Shown here: positions 1 to 10,998 of the stretch, one piece after another
How positions within the stretch are numbered: the stretch's first letter is position 1
Layout of the letters: each line of letters opens with the position of its first letter
Assembly (NCBI GenBank): GCA_963853835.1
Contig: OY970823.1
Coordinates: forward strand, 7,644,001-7,708,000
DNA: 64,000 bases
Direction of reading: 5' to 3'
From: Calendula officinalis
Taxonomy: Eukaryota; Streptophyta; Magnoliopsida; Asterales; Asteraceae
The notes under the pieces: model-generated
What the model was told of the DNA's origin: nothing
Seen by the model: only the letters and a program-made list of their open reading frames with translations
Databases searched by the model: none
Position numbers and translations under genes: made by a program

Positions 1-1072
1 TTAGTCAATCTATGATGATACATCCATGCCTACGAAACACTTAAGGGTCACACCGGTGAGTGCATGTAATACGAGCAAGATAAGCAATGACACTACGAAG
101 AGGAATGATTCATAATAGTCATTATGAATCAGTTAAGTATTAAGTTAAGTTTAACTTATTACTAGATTAGTTTAACTAACTAATTAATACAAGTAGTTGT
201 ACATTTACTAATTGAGTAAATATACAATGTGTTAATTAGAGGTTATCCATAATATTGTTGTATAAATTATATAAAGTTTATTATATAATTAATTATTGAA
301 AGTATAAATACAAGTATATAATTCGTGTATATGGGTACCGAATTATTATGTATTAATACTAGACATTTAATAGTTAAGTGCAACAATAATAAACTAGTTA
401 AAATATAAGGGATGGAAGTGTTAAAAGGAAGTTTAATTAAAGATCTAATATTAATTAAACTTAAAGGGTTCTAAGCGTAACTTATTTGTATATAAATAAG
501 AGGCTTAGGGTAACCCTAAAACCCCTTAGACCATTACACGAAATACTTCCTCCTCCTCCTCCTTGGCTTCGGCCGAATACACACACCAACACAAGCCTTT
601 GTGTTCTTCGTGTTCTTCGTGTTCTTCAAGTCTTGAAGATCCAAGTTCATTGCTTAGATCAACTAGAAGATCGCTCGATTTGTTCATCATCAGTGGATCT
701 ATCTTAAGCAATCAACAAGGTATGGTTTGGGAAACACTTTTCTCCCTTCTCCCCTCTTGGACGAATTCGGCCAAAGAACCCTAGGGTTCTTTGGTTGATG
801 GTCGAACGAACCACACAAGCAATGTGTGTGTTCGAGTTCTTCGTACAAGGTTTCTTTCTTGTTAACCTAATCTAGAACTCCAACATCCCAATCCTTTAGG
901 GTTTAAGGATTAGGTTTAATCCCAGTTCCGCATTTAGGGATTAAATCAGCTAGTTGGTTTTAACCGGTCAAGAACAAGTTCATGTTCTTGGTCAGCAAGG
1001 TTCAAACCAAGTACACTAGGAGATCGACCCAAGTGGTTGATCAGTCGCACGGTGCGTAGCTAAAAACCCTAC
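1..1072 (+). repeat. LTR-like segment, plus orientation, cut by the window start
   Basis: The first 25 bases match, with one difference, the reverse complement of 3602-3625, and both copies then have an AAGGGTCACACC block, so this is a diverged sister of the LTR at 1268-3645 in the opposite orientation. A TATA-like stretch lies at 490-498, followed by CT-rich leader-like sequence, and the segment ends CCTACA at 1072, like the other copy (ends CCTACA on its own strand). About 20 bp of the LTR start should lie before the window. Short open frames here, such as 486-707, run through CT-rich low-complexity sequence and are not credible genes. No primer binding site follows it, so it may be a 3' LTR or a rearranged copy. 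Confidence 0.55.
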
Positions 1073-1254
1073 ATGTATACGAAAATCGGAAAAACAAAGA
1101 AGGAAAAAGAAACCTAATTTCTTTCCATCTAGAACCCTATTCAATGAAATGTTCATTCAAAAAATTGAAAAACATACACTTGGATTTCGAATTCTCTAGG
1201 GTTCTTTTCTAGACGAAAAGAAACTCAACCGAATCTCATTGAGATTAGTAGAAA

Positions 1255-1266
1255 GCTCTGATACCA
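1255..1266 (-). other. Primer binding site (initiator-Met tRNA type), minus strand
   Basis: The plus strand reads gctctgatacca, the complement of TGGTATCAGAGC, the usual plant retroelement site for the 3' end of initiator-methionine tRNA. One base separates it from the LTR edge at 1268. It shows that the LTR at 1268-3645 is a 5' LTR read on the minus strand. The would-be internal region is only about 195 bp before the opposite-facing LTR ends at 1072. Confidence 0.7.
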
Positions 1267-1267
1267 C

Positions 1268-3645
1268 TGTAGGAAAACCTTGTAGTATTCACATGGCGGA
1301 ACTTGAATACCACATTACTGGATCTCTACTAGTCAATGAGATCACGAGAAGAAAGAGATGATGAACATTACCTTTAGATTGCTAAAGAAGTGATCCACCT
1401 CTACTGCACCACCTGGACACGCCGCAAGACCGCGTTGTACCAACAAAGCAATACACGAACTCGTGTATGTGTGTGTGTCGAACTCGAAAGCGAAACACAC
1501 CTTCGGGTGTGTTTGATGTTCGTCGAATAAGCAAACCGAAAACCCCCTTGGGGTTCTTTCGTTCGATCTGCCGAAAGAGAGAGGGAGGGTGTAGGGTTTT
1601 GAGTGTGTAAAGTGATTAACCCCTAAACCCTCACATAAGCCCTTTATTTATAAGGCTAGATGTTACTGTTTAGTCCTTGGAGTTTAATTATGATTAATCT
1701 CATAATTAAACTTTCTATTAACACTTTAAACCCTTGGACTTTTACTAGTTAATTAATTAACTATTAATTAACTGTCCGTTAAATACTTAACATAATATTT
1801 AACCATCCTCACTAATGTGACAACTCGATATTTCTGGTATGTAACTTCATTTCATTTCTAGAACTTTCCTTATTTAGAAAGTTTCTATTTTTAGACATTT
1901 ATATTTCTGGCATCCTAATACACAACAAACTTATACATTTTTACACCATACATTAGTGTTTGACTATTTTAGTCAACACAACATTTTTATTTACTTATGC
2001 TGACACTCTTGAGCTTAAATCATTTCTAAAACGATAAGTTTATCGGTAAAACAATAAACGTACAAATTAAATAAACGTGACTCGAATAACCCTTAGCCAT
2101 GACCGACCACCTTAGTGGCCGGCCATGCCCTTGCTCGTGACTAACCGAAATCGGCCTAACCCCTTGTGGGTAAGATTGATGCCTTTCTCTTGATCCTATC
2201 CCTCTTTATACCCTTATCCCTATCACCATTTGAAAGAGTCCTAGTTGGACTATAACACTTCCAACAAACCCTAGATTACTACCCTATTTAAACACCATCA
2301 CCAATTCCTTTACCCCTTTTGTTGAACTCGGCCGCAAGAAACAACACCATCATCATCCCCTTCGTCCGTTTCCGATCGCAAGCAACCCCAAGCACTTTCC
2401 TTCGTTTCTTGATCGTTTGCTCGAAGGAAGCTAGGAGTCTCTGAAGGATTCCTCTGTCCTAAGTATTGTGTCGCTAAGCTTTGCCAGGTGAGTCCACAGA
2501 CTCCTTTTACTATTTTACTGTTTTATAAACTTTGGGGTGAAAAACATAAACACAACTGCTACTATTTTACTATGACTGTACAACATCTATACTTTTTCAT
2601 TATCGCGTTGGCATGACAAACAATTATTATACCGGACTAAGGTTTGCCAGCAATCATTAACTAGTGGATCTAGACCATGGATATGCAGATAGTACTATTG
2701 GCTGACACTCATCCTCCCAACAAACGTTAGATCATTACTTGGTATATCCAAGACATCTCCGGGAGTGTATATCCATAAAATAACGATAACATAATGGAGT
2801 TGAAGTGTTGATTGTGGACTTAGGGGTTAGTATATTAACTCAATAGACTAGCTACCTGTTGGGGATAACAGTTCATGCGATGTCAAACATAACATTTGGT
2901 TTACCACTTTTTCATAAACATAACTAGTAGTTGTAGATATTCTACAACTACACTCAACATTTCATACTTACTACTTATATCACATGAGTGTTAAACTTTA
3001 TACTTTTCAGTCATAAAACATTCTCTTTACAAACATTTTTGGGTAGCAAAACACTTTACTTATTTTACTTTAACCCTGTGGATTCACTCAACATTATTGT
3101 TGACCCTTTTATTATTTATGTTTTTCAGGTAATTAGGTGCAGTGGGACGGGAGGATATGAGCAGTGGGATTGTCGTGAGCCATGATTAAAACATTAAGTT
3201 TACGAACTGTCATTTCATTTCAAAACAATTTCTATTTTAGGAAACATACTATTTTTGGAAACTTTCTACTTTTGGAAAGTGAAACAATCTTTTATTTTTC
3301 GTTATTGCGTGGTTGTTTGTTTACTTAATTTTCGCTATGTTGTCATGAGCGTTACACCCTCGTTCTTCCGCAAAACATTATAAATGAAGTAAAACTCATT
3401 TTTGGCGGCGTGTGACAACTAATAATAATTAACTTATTATTATTTATTCTCTTCTTTATAATTAACTTTGCTAGTTAATTATTCCACACAACTTACTTTA
3501 TTCGGTTGTCCATTATTGGGTGTGTAGTGGTGTGACCCTTTAGTGTCTTATAACATTGGACACGGTGACACGTGTACTTATCTGTGCACATAAATCCTTC
3601 AGATGTATCATCATAGGTTGACTAACTATGCACATAAATCCTTCA
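1268..3645 (-). repeat. 5' LTR of a minus-strand element, interrupted by a solo LTR
   Basis: On the minus strand it starts TGAAGGATTTATGTGCA (ending at 3645) and ends CCTACA at 1268, directly before the primer binding site. It is split by the 1602-bp solo LTR at 1816-3417; without that and its duplication it would be about 770 bp. A 17-bp string, tgcacataaatccttca, occurs twice (ending at 3601 and 3645), so the true start could be either. No gag or pol follows. The two inverted LTRs with almost nothing between them suggest an inversion or collapse of an older element. Confidence 0.6.
1816..3417 (+). mobile_element. Solo LTR (Ty3/Gypsy-like) with perfect 5-bp target duplication
   Basis: This 1602-bp segment begins TGTGACAACTCG, ends GCGTGTGACA, and is flanked by actaa at 1811-1815 and 3418-3422. 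That is the expected structure of an LTR insertion followed by LTR-LTR recombination, which leaves one LTR. A TATTTAAA box at about 2283 supports the plus orientation. A palindromic ggccggcc-containing stretch lies near 2115. No coding frame of interest is present; the small frame at 2988-3185 has no recognisable domain. The Gypsy assignment rests on the TGTGAC ends and is inference. Confidence 0.85.
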
Positions 3646-4130
3646 AAAATCACATGTGATCTAAAACAAAATTACAAGCACATATGTTTAAACACAAAAA
3701 ATAGATGATTTAAAACGAAATAGACTTAGAATTACATGTGATTAACTAAAAACATTTGTTTTAGAATAAAACAGATTTAAATCAAATGTGATTAACTAAT
3801 AAGAAACATCTGATATAAAATTAAACAAATACAAAATCACAGATGATTAACTAAAATAAATACGTGGTTTAAAATTAAATAGATGCACAATCACATGTGT
3901 TCATGTGTTTTAAACTTAAACAGATCTAAATCACATGTGATTTAAAACAGAGGTTTTCAAAAACAGGGGAGTTATTAACATTTCGCTAAATCACATGTGA
4001 TTTACTAAAATAACTAAAATAACATTACGAATCATATGTGATTAACTATTAAAAAACACTAGAAAGCTAAAACACTTGTTATTTGAAGCGAAAACAACAA
4101 AATATAGAACAACATATCAACAAACAACAT
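3646..4130. repeat. Degenerate array of TCACATGTGA palindromes
   Basis: About eight copies or near-copies of the palindrome TCACATGTGA occur at roughly 40-70 bp spacing (for example near 3651, 3735, 3787, 3838, 3891, 3932, 3990, 4032), separated by A-rich sequence with repeated attaactaa or tttaaaac. The same palindrome recurs inside the MITE at 33054-33563. The array lies downstream, in the sense of the minus strand, of the small exon at 4261-4333, so it probably belongs to the same Mutator-like element. Confidence 0.6.
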
Positions 4131-4260
4131 ATGAAATCTACGTATTATCAAATAGAAACCCTAGAAAAGTTCGAAATACAAAAAAAGCCATAAAAGAACA
4201 AGAATTTCTGCATAAACGATAAAAAAACTAATAATAATAGCATATACAAGTTAAAATTAC

Positions 4261-4333
4261 CTGTAACAGGTACGAATTCCCCACGCTTTTTATCGGAAGC
4301 TTTTTTCGAACGAGAAGGTCGTGAATCAGCCAT
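4261..4333 (-). CDS. Partial first exon of an unrecognised gene, probably transposon-borne
   Basis: On the minus strand an ATG at 4333 opens a basic 24-residue peptide beginning MADSRPSRSKKASDKKRGEF, followed by an apparent splice donor (cag/gtaatt, intron from 4260 down). Upstream is a leader with CT and GT microsatellites (4440-4530), as in plant 5' UTRs. No second exon can be found: the sequence runs into the TCACATGTGA array and then an LTR. I do not recognise the protein; lysine/arginine-rich starts of this kind occur in many nuclear proteins. The 4560-4690 segment just upstream resembles the ends of the MITE at 33054, so a broken Mutator-like element is likely. Confidence 0.35.
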
Positions 4334-4539
4334 TGTAAGTAGACCAGACACCAATATAGTAGAAAAACGATGTTGTATAAGTGCTTAACAAACGATTTTA
4401 GCAAAAAACTGAGAAGAAATCAGCAAAAATGAGTGAAAATGAGGGTTTATTCATTGATTTTTGTGTGTGTGTGAGAGAGAAAGAGAGCATACGTGAGGGA
4501 GGAGAGAGAGAGGGGGGAGATGAAATGTGAAGAAGGAGG

Positions 4540-4700
4540 GTTTTTAAGTCACGCACCAAATAACCAATATACCCTTCCGCCCAAAAACTTATTTAATTGG
4601 AGATATAATCTGGATCATTGATCTTCTTGATCTAAGGATCAATAATTGTTCCTTGGAACTTTATAATATTTGTGGACCTCCTTGAACAAACCACTAAATT
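4540..4700 (-). mobile_element. Probable terminal repeat of a Mutator-like element
   Basis: Read on the minus strand this segment has the same order of motifs as the termini of the MITE at 33054-33563: an attgatc block, an aagatc block, an agatta block, then GAAGGGTAT, ttggt and atttgg. The similarity is partial but collinear over about 100 bp. It lies just upstream of the small exon at 4261-4333, where a transposon end would be expected. No target duplication can be assigned because the other end is lost. Confidence 0.4.
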
Positions 4701-5041
4701 TATAATGTATAAAATATAAAGTAAATACAGTAATAACTAAACTATAATAATATGTAAATTAGAGTGTACGATGTAAAAATTATATTTTTTAAATAAACAT
4801 TCTCAAACAACCTGCTCCCACTTTCCTCGAAACTGTCGCAACGTCCTCGTGTCATTATCTCCCCTTTTTCCTCTGCATTCCGCACAATTAAACCCATCAA
4901 TATGAACCATTTCACACAAAAATGGTATCAACCATCATCTATCTAACAGCCTTGTTCCAAAAACACATAAAAACAGAATCAAAATTAACTTCAGTTTCAC
5001 GCGATTTCTACAATTTCAGTTTCCAAAAACCCCCATAAAAA
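4701..5041 (+). promoter_or_regulatory. Upstream region and 5' UTR of the ALMT gene
   Basis: This is the AT-rich stretch between the transposon end and the ALMT start codon. TATA-like strings (tataaaatataaag) lie at about 4705-4722, rather far from the start. The last 150 bp are rich in A and C, as in plant 5' UTRs, and the start codon sits in a favourable context (aaaaaATGG). No specific regulatory element can be supported. Confidence 0.35.
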
Positions 5042-8000
5042 ATGGGCAACAAACAGGGGCCGTTAGAAAACGTCGAAACAGAGAGACTGATTTCATCATC
5101 GTTAGGACAACCAAATTATCTGCACGACGGTGATTATGATTACGATTATGATCGTGGTTTTTTTAGGTCAATTGGAAAGAAATTCGAGGGTTTATGGAGT
5201 AATTCGCGATGGGTGGTGATTAGCGCTTGGGAAATGGGTCGATCCGACCCGAGAAAAGTAGTGTTTTCTGCGAAATTGGGTTTGGCGTTGGCTTTGATTT
5301 CGTTGTTGATATTTTGGAAAGAACCGTTTCCTGATATTAGTGAACACTATGTTTGGGCTATACTTACTGTTGTGGTTGTCTTTGAGTTCAGTATAGGTAA
5401 CTACTTTATTTCCTTTAATTACATGTTTCTTGATTGCAATCTGAATCTATATCTTAACCTAATGTTTTCTGAATGAGAAATTGATGCCCTGTTTTTCTTT
5501 AGTGGTTGTGATTTTTTAGGGTTACATAGGTACTTTTTGATTGAGTTACTGATATGAATTTGTTACCCTTTTTAATATTTCATATAGTTGGTTTGGATTT
5601 GTTCACCGTATATGTTATTTCTGGTACGAATTTATTGACAAAGGGGGTGGGGTGTTCTATGATATTAAATAATCAGATAATCAAACGTAAGATGTGAATT
5701 TTTTATGTTGAGTGCAAGTTGATAGATTAAATAAGGGTGTGTGTATATATACACACACACACACATACTAACTATATGTGGGTGGTGGTGGTGGTGGTGG
5801 CGGTGATGGTGGCTGGTGGTAGATGGTGGTCGCAGATGGTGGTCGCAGATGATGGGTGGTGTTCTGGTAGTGATGGTGGTGGTGGGTGGTTATTTCAATT
5901 TTTTAATGTTTAAGGATTTAATAAAGATAATTATACACAAGTAATTAACATATGGTCTAGTAACTCCGATTGGTTAGGGGATTGTGTTAATAACACGGAT
6001 GTTCGTAAGTTCAACTCCGTGCATATTTTTTATAAACACAAATTTGTTCCAAAATAGTAAGTGTGCTGGTTTAGAATTAATTCTTACTAATTTGGGAAGG
6101 TCTCAAATTCATTATATATACTAAAGGGAAAGATAATGTAATTTTACACTGCCTTTTGATTATTATATATTTATATATAATTTAAAAGAGTTTCAAACTT
6201 TTTCTAAAGTTCAATGAATATGAAATGCACTCTAAATCAAGATAAGTTGCAAGCATTTGTGTTTGTTACTTTATTTGCTTTTTATCAAAGGAATGAGGTG
6301 GGGTAGAGGAGGCATTGCTTGTTATATACCCTTTATGTGTCTCAATTTGACATCCAAAACAACAATAATTTTCATTTTTGGTGCATATTCCTGAATTTAT
6401 ATCATTTTTTAATGTGATTTGATTCCCAAAGTTGGAGACTTTTCTATGATAATGATGCATACATTTTGTATATTATTTTGACCATTTTGTAACACAGCCC
6501 ATGCTTTTCTATTGCTATTTAAGGGATCTTTGAATACTTAATTAAATACTAATGACTTGATTTATTATTATTTTTTAATAAAGGAGCAACATTTAGCAAA
6601 GGATTGAACCGTGGAATAGGAACTTTATCAGCTGGTGGACTTGCTCTTGCAATGGCTGAGTTGGCTCACTTGTGTGAACGAGCTGGCGAACCACTGGATG
6701 AAGTTGTTATCGTCATCAGCATTTTTACAATAGGTAAAAAATATCATTTATATTATTTTCTTTCAATAATACATTTTTTTTTAATCGCTGTATATTTTTT
6801 TAAATTGTAGGATCACTTGCAACTTTTGCAAAACTTTATCCGACATTAAAGGCGTATGAATACGGATTTAGAGTGTTCACACTGACTTATTGTTACATAA
6901 TGGCATCTGGGTATCGAACAAATGTGTTTATGGATACTGCAGTGAGCCGTTTTTTGCTAATTGCATTGGGTGCGGGTGTCAGTCTGCTTGTGAATGTTGG
7001 CATTTATCCCATTTGGGCGGGTGAAGATTTGCATAATTTGGTGGTTAAGAATTTCTTTGGCGTTGCTAATTCTCTAGAAGGTTGTATTAATCAATATCTT
7101 AATTGTGTTGAATATAAAAGGATTCCTTCAAAAATCCTCACTTACCAAGCTTATGAAGACGGCCTTTATAGCGGTTACAGATCGGCTGTAGAATCTACAA
7201 GTCAAGAAGATACTCTGGTATTGCTAACTCTATATGCTTTTTTTAATTACTAAAATGATATCTCAATTTCATAAGATTGAAATTATTATTATAATAACAA
7301 GGGAAAATTGCATAAAATAGCATAATATTAGGTGATTCTTAATTCTAGCAATCAACTATTAAAATTTTCAAAAAATAGCAACAGACTTTTAAATTTTCGC
7401 AATTTGGGAAACGTTTTACCCGGAATGATGGTGGTCAGTATTTCCTAATGATGTAGCCAATTATCTATTTTTCCACGTTTTATTCCAACTGATCTTAATA
7501 TGATTTGAGCCATAATTCTGAATATTGTCATTCTGGGTAAAGCGTTTCCCAAATTGCAAAAATTTTAAAGTCCGTTGCTATTTTTGGAATTTTTCATAGT
7601 TGATTGCTAGAATTAGGAATCAGCTAATAGCATCTTGCTATTTTATGCAATTTGCCCTAATAACAAAACCAAAGTATTTGAAGTTGAAAAGTCAAAATGT
7701 TTGTTTTGTTCAGTTAGGGTTTGCTATTTGGGAGCCACCCCACGGTCCTTACAAGATATCAAAATACCCTTGGAGAGACTTTGTGAAACTTAGTGGTGCC
7801 TTACGACATTGTTCTTTCATGGTTATGGCATTACACGGATGCATACTATCAGAAATACAGGTCATTTTACTTACTTTCACCAATTTATGTCAGAATCGGT
7901 CAATGTTTATTGTTGACCATATTTTGTGTAAAACATGCAGGCTCCCGCAGACAGGAGGGTAGTTTTCCAAGACGAACTTCAAAGGGTAGGTACAGCTGGC

Positions 8001-8621
8001 GCTAAAGTGCTCCGTGAACTCGGTAACAAAGTGAAAAAAATGGAAAAACTCGGGTCACTAAACATACTCGATGAAGCTCTCAAAGCAGCGGAAGACTTGC
8101 AAAAAAAAGTAGACAAAAAGTCATACCTTCTAGTAGATGCCAACAGCTGGGAAATCAGGAAATCGCCAATCGAGATTCAAGATCCGCACGACTTTTTGAA
8201 ATTTGAAGAGGACCCGCAGAAATATCACGGGTACCACTCGTTTAGTGAAAGTGTACTGAGGGATCCCGCTAGTGTAAGTACCAATTTACCCTGGGAAGGT
8301 GGCGGTGCAACTGCAAATGGTCTATTACACAAGTCGTTGACCCGACAATTTTCGTATAAACCCGAGAGAATGGTGATTCAAGATGAAGGCGATACGTATA
8401 ATAGTGCGAGCGTGCTTTCGTTGGTGACGTTTACCTCGCTTTTGATTGAGTTTGTTGCGAGGCTCGGGAATTTGGTTGTTGCGTTTGAAGATTTGAGTGA
8501 GAAAGCAAAGTTTAAGGTTCCGGACGTTGAGGAGAAAGTGGAAGAGGAGAATTGTGGGGTGTGGAGAAGGTTGTGGAGGTTTGTAACACCTAGAAACAGA
8601 AATGATAACTTGTTAGCTTAG
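5042..8621 (+). CDS. ALMT: Aluminium-activated malate transporter family anion channel (ALMT9-like)
   Basis: Five exons are supported by GT-AG junctions and continuous reading: 5042-5396, 6584-6733, 6811-7217, 7714-7860 and 7941-8621, giving 579 residues, a normal ALMT length. The N-terminal half holds the hydrophobic helices (about residues 75-215) after the conserved EMGRSDPRK stretch. Further family landmarks are VWAILTVVVVFEFSIG, GTLSAGGLALAMAELA, YEYGFR, NVGIYPIWAGEDLHNLV and the WEP signature (WEPPHGP, start of exon 4). The C-terminal half is hydrophilic, with an amphipathic stretch ELGNKVKKMEKLG and a final helix LLIEFVARLGNLV. ALMTs are plant anion channels conducting malate, chloride or nitrate; resemblance is best to the tonoplast group (ALMT4/5/6/9), so a vacuolar, possibly guard-cell, role is likely but inferred. 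No frameshift or stop is seen, and the gene appears intact. Introns 1 and 3 carry repeats. Confidence 0.93.
5738..5890 (+). repeat. Microsatellites in ALMT intron 1 (AC and GGT tracts)
   Basis: A (TA/CA) tract at about 5746-5766 is followed by a GGT/GAT-rich tract at about 5778-5885 in which gatggtggt and ggtcgcagatggtgg recur. It lies well inside the 1187-bp first intron. Simple slippage-prone sequence; no coding meaning. Confidence 0.85.
7301..7657. mobile_element. Mutator-type MITE in ALMT intron 3, 9-bp target duplication
   Basis: The two ends form a terminal inverted repeat of about 130-150 bp (gggaaaattgcataaaatag at 7301 against the complement of the segment ending tgcaatttgccc at 7657). 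The element is 357 bp and flanked by the perfect 9-bp repeat taataacaa at 7292-7300 and 7658-7666. Long inverted ends plus a 9-bp duplication are the hallmark of Mutator-like elements. It has no coding capacity and lies wholly within intron 3 (7218-7713), leaving the splice sites intact. Confidence 0.93.
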
Positions 8622-8954
8622 AGAAAAATGCACCTTTTTTTTTTCAAGTGCTGTGATGGTGTTTCAGCCTTGGAAAAATGGTTTGACCTCTAATTGTAGT
8701 GACTAATAAATGGGGATCTTTCTTGTTATCTTGTTTTTTTTTTTTTGGGACAGTATTTCAAAAATTTTGGGATTGTGGGTTGTCTTCAGATTGCTGTGAT
8801 TGTGGGATGTCTTAAGAAAATATTTCAAAATTATTTTGTGTCCAAGTTGGGGCAGACTGGTTAGCTTCATGATATCGACTATAATTTTTAGGACAATTGG
8901 AGTCTGTCATTAACAAGATGAGAGGATAACGCTTGAGATGGTTTGGACATGTAA
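8622..8954 (+). other. ALMT 3' UTR and flank
   Basis: The sequence after the ALMT stop contains two poly-T tracts (near 8636 and 8732) and an imperfect direct repeat of ttgtgggttgtcttcagattgc-like sequence (about 8763-8815). No convincing polyadenylation signal or second gene can be assigned. Confidence 0.4.
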
Positions 8955-9254
8955 GACTACTCCCAATGGTGGTGGATACTGATATCATCAGTTTTTGCCA
9001 AATTAGCTTCACGTCAGCTTACCCTCCAACCGACATTAAACTGACGTACCCATTCCAACAATACATCTTTCCTTTAATTTTTTAGGACCCATCATTATAA
9101 AATACACATACACAAAATACCCCTTTGGACCCCACCTCACGAAGCTCCTCCCTCTCATCTCCACACTGGCGGAACCAACTGATTTAAGCGTGCTAATAGT
9201 TTGAATCCGCCAGTTAAACTCACATTTCATCTAACGGAATCATTGGGAGTGCTC
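8955..9254. mobile_element. PIF/Harbinger-type MITE with TAA duplication
   Basis: The left end GACTACTCCCAATGG and the complement of the right end GAGCACTCCCAATGA match at most positions, and the element is flanked by TAA at 8952-8954 and 9255-9257, the 3-bp target typical of PIF/Harbinger transposons. It is 300 bp and non-coding. Internal motifs (agtttttgccaaattagc, ccgacattaaactgac) recur near 34765 and 49188, suggesting a dispersed family. Confidence 0.8.
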
Positions 9255-9995
9255 TAAAGATAAGACCACAAACCGTGCCATTTGGGAGAGTGAAACCCCT
9301 CTTAGTCACTGGCTTGAGAATAAGACAATTAGTTAATTTGGTTAACCAAAAAAATCCTTTTATTAAAGACAATTAGTTAATTTGGTTAGCCCAAAAACCC
9401 TTTGATAAGACAATTAGTCATACAAACTAGATCTATAACGAACTGGAAAAAAAAACGAACATAGACATTTAAACGAACATATTTTGTTATTTTGTGTTTA
9501 TGTTCGTTTGTTAAGGAAATTAATTTGTTGATAAACGATTCATGAAGTGTTTAATAAGATGGGAAACAAATATAAATGAGCAAAAATTATGACACTGAAA
9601 ATACAATTATCGATACTATATTGTTATATAGTATCGAATACAAAAGAGTAATTGATAAAGTTAACATTTTGTCTACAATATAATTAGGCTAATAACAACG
9701 GGAGCTCGTGTATTAAAAAATAATTTTATAGCTGAATTATATATCAATGGTTTTGTTGGAAAATAGTGTTCAGAATAATTTTTCGCCAACTTTAAACTCA
9801 TGTATTATATTAATTATTGGTTGAGAGTTTTGCGTTCACCTTTGTAAGAGCTACATAACAAGCTAAAAAAATATATATAATGGAGTTTTGGTGAATGAAA
9901 TATTAACTATCAAAGTGGGTATTTAAAACAAAAATAAGTCAAATTAAATGGGCGTGAATTATCCCACATTAAAAGATGAACAAACCCAAATTATT
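9255..9995. other. Intergenic AT-rich sequence with a short tandem duplication
   Basis: A block gacaattagttaatttggtta is present at about 9326 and again at about 9368, with a third partial copy near 9409. An imperfect inverted pair built on cgaacata and tatgttcg lies at 9465-9515. No gene or complete element is visible. Confidence 0.5.
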
Positions 9996-10000
9996 GGTCC

Positions 10001-10313
10001 TATTATGAATATACAAGACAAAACCATTAAATGGATTGCCATATTTTCAACCCTTCATGTCTTCTCCATCAAATCTATGTCTACTTATTTACCTTTCATT
10101 TGTATGTACATGTAATGCAAGGGTAAAACTTTTAGTATAAATACTCCATGAGATGGATGAATAAAATGCACCTCAACACTTTCATAAGTGTTTACATACT
10201 TATCTTCCTCTCTTCTTTCTAGTTATTGTTCTTCATCTTATGTTCTTGTTATAGATGTAGCAAGTTCTTTGATGAAGTGCTAATAGGGTCACAATCATAT
10301 CTAATTTATAACA
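10001..10313 (+). repeat. Copia-1 5' LTR
   Basis: A TATAAATA box lies at 10136-10143 and the LTR ends TTTATAACA. It begins TATTATGA rather than the canonical TG, and the 3' copy does the same, so the change was already present in the source copy or arose before insertion. Together with the 3' LTR and the ggtcc duplication the borders are secure. Confidence 0.93.
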
Positions 10314-10331
10314 CGTTATCAGCACGAAAGT
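10314..10331 (+). other. Copia-1 primer binding region
   Basis: Directly after the LTR the sequence is cgttatcagcacgaaag. TATCAGCACGA is a recurrent primer-site sequence in plant Copia elements; it differs from the initiator-Met site used by the other elements in this window. The cognate tRNA is not assigned here. Confidence 0.6.
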
Positions 10332-10379
10332 TCTTAATCGAGGAAGATCAACTCAATCACAAGGTACATTCAATTAATC

Positions 10380-10990
10380 AAGTTAATTACATAAGGTAAA
10401 CATTTTCTTAACATAAAATTGTAATATAATTATCATAATAAACTAAATGAAACAAACATATTCTATCAAGGACATTATGACGACATTTGAACTACTAATC
10501 TTGGGACTACTAACATACTTACATTTATGATTAATCTAATTTTATTCTTATGTTTACTAACCCTTTTAATTTATGCAAACTAACATTTACATTTATGTCT
10601 TCTAACTTTTAATTATGCAAACTAACACTTACTTTTATTGCATCTAACTTTTATTTATGTTACTAACATTTATTTATGTTACTACATTTATTTATGTATG
10701 CTAACTTTCATTTATGTATACTAACGTTTATTTATGCATATTATATTTTTCTTACTAATTCATATAAAATTCACTAATATTTTTACAAATATGTTTTATG
10801 TAATTTATTACTTTAATTATTCTCTTTATTAAAAAAAATTATATATATATAACGGCTATATATATAACGGTAAAAAAAATATATTTTAATATTAAAAATT
10901 TACAACGGCTATAAATTTTTACACTATAAATAAACACATTATCCACACTTCTTTATACCACAAAATAATTTCTCTAATCTTCAAAATTAA
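10380..10990 (+). other. Copia-1 leader with degenerate tandem repeats
   Basis: An AT-rich untranslated leader. Between about 10540 and 10745 a unit resembling actaacatttatttatgt occurs eight or more times with variation. A second AT-rich tract at 10840-10925 has the repeated tatataacgg and acggctata strings. No gene is seen before 10999. Confidence 0.6.
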
Positions 10991-10998
10991 GATCAAGA

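Noticed and set aside
1255..1272. tRNA-like strings gctctgatacca here and at 23225, 55548 and 26854
   Set aside because: They match only the 3' end of a tRNA and lie next to LTRs, so they are primer binding sites, not tRNA genes.
1617..1632. Telomere-like ccctaaaccct
   Set aside because: Only one or two units, inside an LTR leader; not an interstitial telomere array.
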